A DNA stretch of 64,000 nt, from NCBI GenBank assembly GCA_039583875.1, contig CM077159.1, positions 101,950,287 to 102,014,286 on the forward strand, in the 5' to 3' direction. Made by a program: the position numbers and the translations under genes. Source of the DNA: Platanthera guangdongensis. Taxonomy: Eukaryota > Streptophyta > Magnoliopsida > Asparagales > Orchidaceae. Of the stretch, positions 1 through 8,669 are shown piece after piece. Within the stretch, counting starts at the first letter, position 1; each line of letters opens with the position of its first letter. The notes under the pieces were generated by a model, which was not told where the DNA came from, searched no databases, and saw only the letters and a list, made by a program, of their open reading frames with translations.

Positions 1-123
1 TTTGTTATTGTCTGGAATGTCTGCACAGATTAGTGATTGGTTTTTCCTTTCGGTACAGGGGTAGTGTGCGTATTCCGGGATGGTTGTGAAATAGGAATAC
101 TGCGCACGATCATGGGATCTAAT

Positions 124-430
124 GCGCACGGCCACTGGTCGTGCGCCCCTGATCGTGCACACTACTCTATGTTTTCTAGAATCATCCTGGGGTAAGCGCA
201 CGACCACTGGACATACTGCGCACGACCACCGGTCGTGCACCACTGATCATGTGCATTGATTCCTCATTTCTGGAGTCTTGTCTGGGTAATCGCACGATCA
301 TTGGACTTAGTGCGCACGACCACTGGTCGTGCGACACTACTCGTGGAAATTATCCCAGTTCTTCTTCCTGTTATTCCATTCCAGTGCGCACGAGCACAGG
401 ACATAGTGCGCACGACCACTGGTCGTGCGC
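124..430. repeat. Four ~94-bp U3 repeats, each with a 23-bp palindrome
   Basis: Near-perfect palindromes with arms GCGCACGACCA and TGGTCGTGCGC around one central base lie at 124-146, 218-240, 312-334 and 408-430. Spacing is 94, 94 and 96 bases. Degenerate half-sites of the same word fill the gaps. The last copy ends 34 bases before the TATA box, which places the array where an LTR enhancer would be. The same four copies with the same spacing occur in the 3' LTR at 4973-4995, 5067-5089, 5161-5183 and 5257-5279. Confidence 0.9.
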
Positions 431-464
431 CTGTGATTGTGCGCATTATTCATTTCTGCTTTTG

Positions 465-472
465 TATAAATA
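465..472 (+). promoter_or_regulatory. TATA box of element 1 LTR
   Basis: TATAAATA stands directly after the palindromic array and about 30 bases before a pyrimidine-rich leader. The 3' LTR keeps the same box at 5314-5321. It marks the U3/R boundary near 495-505. Confidence 0.75.
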
Positions 473-1403
473 GTGCAGGTCTCGCCCTAATCGAGAAAAT
501 CCGGAGATCGCTCATTTTCCTCCGCCGTTTTCCGCCTTCTCCGTCGTTCCCCTTCATCTTCCACCCTAGGGAGGTGCTCCGGGCAAGCTTTCACTGCCAA
601 ATCCAAGCCAGAGCTTCCTCTCGGCCTTCTCCTTCATCCGTGAGCTTCAAGTAGGGTTTAACGCCATAGCCATCAAGCAAAGGAAAGCTGGCAAACTTCA
701 TCCGCTATCGTGAGACGAAGAAGACGGGCCATTGGAAGGTGGTGACAACCCTTCTCTACCCCGGACGCAGTTGAGGACCGAGCTTGGACGCGGAATGACA
801 ACCCGACGATTCCATCCGTGAATCCTCAGCAAGACTTCGGATTCGGTCGATCTCTTGACTTGTTCTTGCTTTATTGTTGAATATTGGTGTTTAACTTTAT
901 TTATAATTGATGAAGTATGCTTAGTTTGTAAAATGATTTTATACAATCATGTCTATGCGATTTTGTATGTTTTCGTTATTTGCTTGAGTTGCGCCATATT
1001 CCATCCACCACCATCCACCTTTGCCGCACTAGCAATTGCTAGTGGCGGGCGTAGCGAAGAGGTGCTTACGACCCTCATTCCGCCATTCTAACCACCTCAT
1101 CCTCAAGCCTACTAGCCCATCCGCCTAGCGATTCGGTGCATAGCGGCCCGACTAGTCTTCCATCCCGCCTGGCGAAGCATCGCATAGCGGCGTTGCATAG
1201 GAGTAGTTGTTAGCCTTTTGTTTTCTGTTTCCGCAACATCAAAACCTCCCCTTAGATAGCTCCGACCTAAGGACTTCAATCTCAAGTCCTCGAAATTAAC
1301 TCCACCTTACTGTGTTCCTTGTGAGATCGATACTTGGGAAAACCCCCATTTTTTTATTACTTGTTCGACCGGTTCACTGCCGTGATCTTAAGCATCAAGT
1401 TTT

Positions 1404-1420
1404 TGGCGCCGTTGCCGGGG
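1404..1420 (+). other. Primer binding site, tRNA-Asp type
   Basis: TGGCGCCGTTGCCGGGG matches the 3' end of plant tRNA-Asp in reverse complement, the primer typical of Athila and Tat gypsy lineages. It begins seven bases after the LTR end at 1397, with the spacer AGTTTT. Confidence 0.92.
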
Positions 1421-1630
1421 AACACAGTCGTGTGAGTTTTTGGAGAGTGAGATAATAGATTGAAGCCCTTTTCCATTTGTGCATATCATTTTTTTTATTT
1501 GCTTTTGTTATTAGAATTTTTATTTTGTTTATTTCTTTTTCCCCTTTTCTGATTTTTGATTTAGATAGCAGATCCGTGCTATTTTCATTTTAGCTGTGTA
1601 GCACTTTTTCAGCAATTATTTTTGTTCGTG

Positions 1631-2917
1631 ATGGATTCTGATGCTGAGTGTCGTATCCTTGACACTTTGCGCCGATCCATCGATGCCATTGCTGTTATGA
1701 ATGCCGAGCATTGCATTCGGTGTTTGTTATGTCAAGGTGAGGGCCACATGTTGAAGGATTGCCCTCGTTTGTGCAAGCCTTCTCCCTCTGAGGGCGTGTG
1801 CACAACAACCTCCCGTTCACGAAAGACTGTTGTGGACAGGCCTACCAGGGTGTTTCCTGGCCCATACACTGATATAACGCACTTTGCTCCTTCTTTACCC
1901 GTTGAGATTACAGAAGAATCTCTGGCCGCATACAACTCTTTCATGGGTCCCTCGATCCCTTTTTACGAGCTTTCCTTGAGTGATGATGATCACTCTGGTG
2001 TTAGCCAACAAAAAGAGGAGCAGGAACTCATGGACACTCCTGTATAGGACGATGAGATTGTTACGGTCATTGACGGGGTGGCGTCTGCGAATGATTTTGC
2101 GATGGGACCTGCTCATTCAGTGCTTGATTTTGAGAGCAGCCTTGCCCCTCCGCAATTTTTGCCGGATTGTTCTATTCCTCTTTCTTGTGAGTCGGTTGAT
2201 GATGTTGTATTTGTTGATGATTCGGTGCCCGAGGTTGCGCCGAAGTGGGATGATGATTCCTCTATCTCCGACGGGGAAAGTGGATCTTCGGAACACTTTT
2301 ACGCACCCCGGTGGGATGAGGAATGCCCCCTTTCCGATGCGGAGGTTTGCACCCCCTTATTGGATGAGGCCGTTCCTCTTACCACCGCGGACCTTGAGTT
2401 CTCGGATTCCCATCGATACGACTCATATGACACCGATAGTGATCTCTGCTTGGATCCTGCTGAGAGTGATACCGGGATCACTCTCCCTATTTCTGATTAT
2501 TTTAGTTCTTCTTCTCCTTTATTTCTTGATCCCTCTTCTTTATCTGAGCCTGTGTAGGTTGAATCTCCACAGGTAAGTTGGGTTGACGTTGAGCCTTGCG
2601 CTCAGGCTGTCGACGAGTGCATCCTCTTGTGTGAGGAGGTTCCTACCTCCTTCACAGTGGAAGCCCCTGCCGTCACCTTCGCCCCTAGTGAGCTTGTGGT
2701 GGACGAAACCTTGCTAGGCAAGGATTTGTTTTGTGGTGAGATGAGTGAGGACCAGGCCTCCTCCTCATCCTACTTCCTATTTCCTCTTCCTGCGAGGAGC
2801 AGGTATGATTATTTAGGTAGAGGGGTAACTGTTCTATCACCGTATCGGTACCAATTATCGAAACGGATATTGGAACAATTACCTGTGCACTTTTTATTTC
2901 ATAAGCTCATTAGCTAG
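1631..2917 (+). pseudogene. Acidic zinc-knuckle ORF with two in-frame TAG codons
   Basis: From the ATG at 1631 one frame stays open to 2917 except for TAG at 2045-2047 and 2555-2557, far fewer stops than chance allows over 429 codons, so it was coding. Near residues 30-50 it has one retroviral-type zinc knuckle, CLLCQGEGHMLKDC, with exact C-x2-C-x4-H-x4-C spacing. The rest is rich in Asp, Glu, Ser and Pro and shows no capsid, protease, RT or integrase motif. Both stops follow a Pro-Val pair (CCT GTA and CCT GTG) and each is one C-to-T change from CAG. A nucleic-acid-binding or gag-remnant role is inferred from the knuckle alone. The element needs enzymes in trans. I do not recognise the family. 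Confidence 0.7.
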
Positions 2918-4675
2918 AACTGTTTAGAATTGAATAAGTCGTACTGGGATGACAATAACCCCAGTATTTATCTTTCATTTTCTGCATTTTATTTTCTTTT
3001 CTATTTTTAGTTTTAGCATTTCTTTTTGTATATTTTCTTTTGTTTTTGCGGAGCTCACCCCTGCAGGTATTCATAGTAAATTGCATTGGTGGGGTTGTGA
3101 TTCTTCGTATGGCGGACCTGCTTTAGGTTTCCACGCGTCTTCTGGTATGCTCACTAGCTGAGCATTGGGTAACCTCTTCCCTTAGCTCTTTCTGATTTTA
3201 ATTTCTATAGCATCTGCTGTATTGTTTAGTTTAAGTCTGGGGGAGAGATTTGTTACCTATTGCACGCACACATTTCTTGTTCATACTAGAAGCCTTTATT
3301 GTTTTATTTTGCTTAGTTCATTACATCACACACCACTGCACCCACATGAGCGCGTGCTTAGCTTTTTGCGTGCTGCGAGTTAAACTCATTTCTTCGTTAG
3401 ATTTGGGAAAATTATGGTGCTGACATAAGATTGTGAGACGGAGTAAAATGTTGGCCTTGTTGTGATCCTAGTCAACTGCTCTCGTCTCGTGTAGAAATTG
3501 GAGTAGATTTAATTTTTCTGTATGCTTTTAGTTTTATATTTTTCTAATTGCGTAAATACTTTTTATTCTACTCAAAAGTTGGTGAATCCGGTATGAATCC
3601 GACGGTAGCTTAGGGATGTGTGTAGACGGTCGTTAGTTTTGTATTGCTCCAGTCGGGAGGATGGATAATCTTTCTCATTGGCTAAGAACTTGCCCCAAGC
3701 TATTCTTGAAGCATGGGTATAGGTTAGTCATGCATGAGCGTGATGTAGGCCATCATTTTGGCCCGGTTGAGCTTTGTACCGTTCCTGACATCTTGTCCTC
3801 GCTAGCCCCGTTGTGCCTACCCCTCCTTTTGATTCAGCTCCATCATGATTTCACCAAAGCCTCATAGCCAATCCTAGTCGCACACCGAAGTCGAGTTTAG
3901 TGTTTTATATTTTCATGTTGGGATGTGATGTGGTGTTATTATATGTGAAAATGTGGATGTGCTCCAAAGCTTATGTTTGCTGAATTTGTGAAAAGAAAAG
4001 TAATTTGAAAAAAAAAGAAAAGTTTAAAAAAAATGATGTTAAAGTGAAAAAGTGAAAAGGAAAAGTAAAAATTGAAAATCCTATTTGAGATGTGCTTATT
4101 TTTGGAGTAGGCGGTGCACACACCCATATGTAAAAGTTAAGTCTGGGGGTGTGGTGTACCCGCGTGTATTTTGCTTAGTAGAGGGATTCCTTTTATATTA
4201 GCTCATTTGGGTTTGGTGCTTAGCCATTCTTATTTATCATTGTTTACCTCACCGAAACCCAAGCCCCATGTCTTCATCTATAGTCCTACTGATTCGTGTG
4301 TGAACCAAACCAGTGCCGTGGAGAGAATGTGAAAGGGCAAGCATATGGTCACCGACATTGGTGGATTCCTTTGGAGGTTATCTGGAGCCCCGATCTTCGG
4401 CAATGCTCTCCTAGCGATTAGTCTACTTTCTCCCTACGCATGACCGGATGATTCACCGTGATTCTATTTTTGAGTAATAATAAAATTTTGATACGCATTG
4501 TGAAAAGTATAAACTATTTTGTATACTTAGAAATTTCTTCTATTATATTTTTACGCACGCGAGCATGCGACTTCGCATGGTACTTCGTATCGCAATTTCT
4601 TTGTTAACTAGTATTTTTCCCTATCTGCTTAGATTTTGTTTGCTCGGGACGCGCAAATAGTTAAGGCTGGAGGTG
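2918..4675 (+). other. 3' non-coding interior with three polypurine-like tracts
   Basis: No gene is seen. Three related purine-rich tracts occur at 3233-3248 (AAGTCTGGGGGAGAGA), 4139-4154 (AAGTCTGGGGGTGTGG) and 4663-4675 (AAGGCTGGAGGTG). The last abuts the 3' LTR and is the functional polypurine tract by position. The stretch 3990-4085 is an A-rich low-complexity run. Confidence 0.65.
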
Positions 4676-5997
4676 TGATGAGTCCATGTTTTATACCTAT
4701 TTTTGGACTCATCTGAGCTAGTTTTTACGCATTTGCACTTCACTTTTAGTTCATTATCATATATATTTCATCCTGTCTTTATTTCCATAGGAAGTGCACA
4801 TTTATGCCCGTGGTTGTGTATTGTTTTATTCTTTTAGTCTGTACTCCTTTTTGTTATTGTCTGGAATGTTTGCACAGATTAGTGATTAGTTTTTCCTTTC
4901 GGTACAGGGGTCGTGTGCGTGTTCCGGGATGGTTGTGAAAAAGGAATACTGCGCACGATCATGGGATCTAATGTGCACGACCACTGGTCGTGCGCCCCTG
5001 ATCGTGTACACTACTCTACGTTTTCTAGAATCAGCCTGGGGTAAGCGCACGACCACTGGACATACTGCGCACGACTACCGGTCGTGCACCACTGATCGTG
5101 TGCATTGATTACTCATTTCTGGAGTCCTGTCTGGGTAATCGCACGATCATTGGACTTAGTGCGCACGACCACTGGTCGTGAGCCACTAGTCATGCGCATT
5201 ATCCCAGTTCTTCTTCCTGTTATTCCATGCCAGTGTGCACGAGCACAGGACATAGTGCGCATGACCACTGGTCGTGCGCCTGTGATCGTGCGCATTGCTC
5301 ATTTCTGCTTTTGTATAAATAGTGCAGATCTCGCCCTAATCGAGAAAATCCGGAGATCGCTCATTTTCCTCTGCCGTTTTCCTCCTTCTCCATCGTTCCC
5401 CTTCATCTTCCACACTAGGGAGGTGCTCCGGGCAAGCTTTCACCGCCAAATCCAAGCCGGAGCTTCCTCTCGGCCTTCTCCTTCATCCGTGAGCTTCAAG
5501 TAGGGTTTAACGCCATAGCCATCAAGCAAAGGAAAGCTAGCAAACTTCATCCGCTATCGTGAGACGAAGAAGACGGGCCATTGGAAGGTGGTGACAGCCC
5601 TTCTCTACCCCAAACACAGTTGAGGATCGAGCTTGGACGCGGAATGACAACCCGACGATTCCAACCGTGAATCCTCAGCAAGACTTCGGATTCGGTCGAT
5701 CTCTTGACTTGTTCTTGCTTTATTGTTGAATATTGGTGTTTAACTTTTTTTATAATTGATGAAGTATGCTTAGTTTGTAAAACGATTTTATACAATCATG
5801 TCTATGTGATTTTGTATGTTTTCGTTATTTGCTTGAGTTGCGCCATATTCCATCCACCACCATCCACCCTTGCCGCACTAGCAATTGCGAGTGGCAGGCG
5901 TAGCGAAGAGGTGCTTACGACCCTCATTCCGCCATTCTAACCACCTCATCCGCAAGCCTACTAGCCCATCCGCCTAGCGATTCGGTGCATAGCGGCC

Positions 5998-6245
5998 TGT
6001 TGAGAACAAAGGTCCAGCGGGATTGGGTGTGTGTGGGACCGCATATTTGGGCTTCCCCATCGCGTTCCAGGTCTGGGTGTTGACCCCGGTGGGCCCCCCG
6101 TGTGGCGGAATATCCCCGCCATCCCGTGGATGGATTAGTCCCACATTGCCTGCAGCGGGTGGTCCTTGGTGTTTATGTACCCCCGTCCCCCCTTACCATC
6201 ACCTCGGGGTTTTGGGAAGATGTGTGGTGACGGGTGGTTTCAACA
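5998..6245 (+). repeat. 5' LTR of TRIM
   Basis: This is a 248-base repeat with TGTTGA/TCAACA termini. It contains AGTCCCACATTGCC, resembling a word often seen in plant TRIM LTRs (from memory, not searched). Confidence 0.93.
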
Positions 6246-6275
6246 TGGTATCAGAGCCATCCCGCTGCGGGGGTG
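6246..6275 (+). other. TRIM interior: primer site and polypurine tract only
   Basis: TGGTATCAGAGCC at 6246-6258 matches the 3' end of initiator tRNA-Met. It starts immediately at the LTR end with no spacer. The remaining 17 bases end in GCTGCGGGGGTG, the only candidate polypurine tract. There is no other sequence. Confidence 0.93.
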
Positions 6276-6523
6276 TGTTGAGAACAAAGGTCCAGCGGGA
6301 TTGGGTGTGTGTGGGACCGCATATTTGGGCTTCCCCATCGCGTTCCAGGTCTGGGTGTTGACCCCGGTGGGCCCCCCGTGTGGCGGAATATCCCCGCCAT
6401 CCCGTGGATGGATTAGTCCCACATTGCCTGCAGCGGGTGGTCCTTGGTGTTTATGTACCCCCGTCCCCCCTTACCATCACCTCGGGGTTTTGGGAAGATG
6501 TGTGGTGACGGGTGGTTTCAACA
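6276..6523 (+). repeat. 3' LTR of TRIM
   Basis: This is a 248-base repeat identical by eye to 5998-6245. It is followed by the second CGGCC target duplication. Confidence 0.93.
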
Positions 6524-6777
6524 CGGCCCGACTAGTCTTCCATCCCGCCTGGCGAAGCATCGCATAGCGGCGTTGCATAGGAGTAGTTGTTAGCCTTTTG
6601 TTTTCTGTTTTCGCAACATCAAAACCTCCCCATAGATAGCTCCGACCTAAGGACTTCAATCTCAAGTCCTCGAAATTAACTCTACCTTACTGTGTTCCTT
6701 GTGAGATCGATACTTGGGAAAACCCCCATTTTTTTATTACTTGTGCGACCGGTTCACTGCCGTGATCTTAAGCATCA

Positions 6778-7140
6778 TTGTCGACAGATTTCTAGAATGT
6801 GTCGACATAAGTCCTGTGTGTCGACACAGTTGTTGTTGACAGAATTCTGGAATGTATCGACACAAGTCCTGTGTATCGACACAGTTGTTGTAGACAGATT
6901 TTCTGTGTGTCGACACAAGTCCTGTGTGTCGACATAATCTGGCTCCTGGTGTCGACATAACTTTTCCCAAGTGTCGACACAATTCTTCTCAAGTGTCGAC
7001 ACTTGTACTTAGAGACTTTTTCTGCATTTCCTTAACCTGCACATTGAAACTCAACACAACATCAAATACACATTGATAAATATCATTGAGTTAGTTGAGG
7101 CTTCTCCAAATCAGGTACACATTTTCCAATGTACCCAACA
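6778..7140 (-). repeat. 3' LTR fragment of element 2
   Basis: The segment aligns to 19871-20232 almost base for base, including GTGTCGACAC words and the terminal ACCCAACA. On the minus strand it begins TGTTGGGTACATTGG. Its other part is separated by element 1 and falls outside the window. Confidence 0.93.
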
Positions 7141-7433
7141 ATCTCCCACTATTTGGAGAAGTCATAACCATTAGTCAATGATATACATCACTTATAATAA
7201 ATCAAAGATTATGATGTAAACAAGTATTTCAAAGACAAGAGTAACCATAAGCAGTCATAGTATGTATCAGTATTATCACAGAATGTGTTGTAACATAATA
7301 AACATGCATCACAAAATTTTAAGTAGCCAATATCAAATTAAAGAATAAACCAAGGAATTGTATTAATATATGTTCAGAATTACAATGATTTAGTCCAAAA
7401 TTTTACATTGACCCAAGCCTAGACCATCTAATT
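7141..7433 (-). other. Polypurine tract and 3' non-coding end of element 2
   Basis: Next to the LTR the minus strand reads AATAGTGGGAGAT followed by TGTTGGG, the usual copia polypurine tract to 3' LTR junction. The remaining bases are AT-rich and show no gene. Confidence 0.75.
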
Positions 7434-8669
7434 CTAGGATTGGTCATGCTCCTTGATAACAATTCCTTTGCCAGACTGAATCCTAGCTTGTACATTAGCT
7501 TCAGTGTCATCAGCCGTCTTCTTTCCTTTAAGATCCTTCTTCTTCAGCTCTTCAACCTTGACCTTTTGCCTTTCAAAATAATGATAAGGCTTTGGAAAGT
7601 ATTTGCTTGGCTCCACAGAAGTAGCAAGTATCTTCCCATCTTTGAGGTCTCTTCTGAACTGATAAATGACATCTTGCCGCTTCTGATACTTGCTCCATTC
7701 TTGTTCAGAGTACCACTTGCCTCTATCATGCATGTTGTCTTTATTAGCTTGCCAGGCAGTGAGAATAAAGTTTCTGGAGGTGGGACTCCATCTTTCAAAA
7801 TCAGGCTTTAATTCAGCCTGCTCTCTAAACTTTTTCTTAGAAAGTTGAGCTTCTTATTCTCTTTTCAAAGCAGCTTCAGACATTTCAACCTTTTCAATAA
7901 TGACATTTTGTACCTCCTTTGGAGGACTATATATTTGTTGAACTGCATATTGAATGTCCTCAAAATCAGCAGGTGGATAAATAATTTGAGCTACTTCCTG
8001 CTGAACCCCTTCATGGGAAGTTGATTGAATGCCTGATTCAGTAGTGTTATCATCATCACACATGGGTGGATAACCAAGAGTTGCTCTGATAGCATTAGTT
8101 ATCCATTTAGCATGTTCAGAGCCTGCATTGACTAATTCTCTCTCCCCCTTTATGACTTCTCTTTCAATATGGTCTCTTAGAACATCCTTTTGAAATCTAA
8201 TATGATTAGCTAGGTAATTGGTGCCTTCTTTATAGAATGATCTAAATTTCTGCAGTTTATCAGCAATCACTTTTTGAGAGTCCTGAATAGCAGTGTGGAC
8301 ATTAGCCAAATCTGCTTTGAGTTGTTTATCAAACTCGGACTTTTCTTCAACCATGTTGGCAGTGAAAGCAGTGACTTTATTCTGAAGTTCTGTTACAATA
8401 ACGTTGTGTGATTCTGTCAGATTGTCATTCATTTTGATTTGGTTATCCAGAACATAGCCTTGTTTCACTGCTATGTCATCTATTTGAGTTTTGGCTTCCA
8501 CTTGTTGCTTGGCTAAATAGACTACAACATTACCTCCCTTATGGAAGCAATCTGTCATTTCCTTTTTATGCAAATTCACTTCAAATCTGATAGATATGAT
8601 ATCTTGGGCTAGCTGAAATTGCAATTCATTGTTGCTCTCATCACCATATTTTTAAGGGCATATCTTTGT
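7434..8669 (-). pseudogene. Extra post-pol ORF of element 2, C-terminal part
   Basis: An open frame runs on the minus strand from about 8624 to a stop at 7434, broken by one in-frame stop at 7854. The product is rich in Lys, Glu and Gln with long helical, coiled-coil-like stretches and a basic C-terminus (QSGKGIVIKEHDQS). It continues the ORF at 10960-12529, from which it is separated by the solo LTR. Close to the junction the frame shifts by one base in an A-run. The function is unknown. Sireviruses often carry an env-like ORF here, but I see no signal peptide or clear membrane segment in this part. Confidence 0.6.

Larger units (their letters stand above)
1..1397 (+). repeat. 5' LTR of element 1 (partial)
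   Basis: The window opens inside this LTR; by comparison with the 3' copy about 174 bases are missing from its start. It holds a four-copy palindromic repeat in U3, a TATA box at 465-472, a pyrimidine-rich leader, and ends AGCATCA at 1397, seven bases before the primer binding site. It is the pre-insertion allele that shows exactly where the TRIM entered the other LTR. Open frames across 249-1091 appear also in the 3' LTR and look non-coding. Confidence 0.93.
5998..6523 (+). mobile_element. TRIM/SMART: complete 526-bp LTR retrotransposon with a 30-bp interior
   Basis: Comparison with the uninterrupted left LTR around 1150 shows a clean insertion flanked by CGGCC at 5993-5997 and 6524-6528. 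The insert has two 248-base direct repeats, identical by eye, each starting TGTTGA and ending TCAACA. Between them lie only a tRNA-Met primer site and a short G-rich tract. It carries no coding capacity, so reverse transcription must be supplied in trans. Identical LTRs point to very recent insertion. Small LTR elements of this kind (TRIMs, SMARTs) are known in plants; I cannot place this one in a named family. Confidence 0.95.
1..6777 (+). mobile_element. Element 1: non-autonomous Ty3/gypsy-type LTR element (LARD-like), 5' end cut by window
   Basis: The bases at 1-1397 recur at about 4850-6777, so these are two LTRs around a 3.3-kb interior. The right LTR starts TGATGAG and ends AGCATCA, giving TGATG/CATCA inverted termini. 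A tRNA-Asp primer binding site follows the left LTR, as in Athila and Tat elements. There is no gag-pol; the only long frame is an acidic zinc-knuckle ORF. In the stretch 471-650 versus 5320-5499 I count 7 differences in 180 bases, so the insertion is not recent. The element lies inside the 3' LTR of the copia element that resumes at 6778. The 3' flank TTGTC (6778-6782) is the expected target duplication, whose partner lies outside the window. Lineage is inferred from primer site and termini only. Confidence 0.88.
4676..6777 (+). repeat. 3' LTR of element 1, interrupted by a TRIM
   Basis: The LTR runs from TGATGAGTCC at 4676 to AGCATCA at 6777. Without the 526-bp insertion and its 5-bp duplication it is about 1571 bases. 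It repeats the four palindromes, the TATA box (5314-5321) and the U5 of the left copy. Confidence 0.93.

Noticed and set aside
2045..2557. Programmed TAG readthrough in element 1
   Set aside because: The bases after each TAG (GACGAT, GTTGAA) do not fit the known leaky CARYYA context, and CAG decay explains both.
6246..6258. tRNA gene fragments
   Set aside because: Matches to tRNA 3' ends here and at 1404, 30077, 56301 and 58705 are primer binding sites at LTR edges; no cloverleaf follows.
6023..6567. 112-133-codon frames across 6023-6567
   Set aside because: They are frames of the two TRIM LTRs and repeat exactly with them; the TRIM is non-coding.
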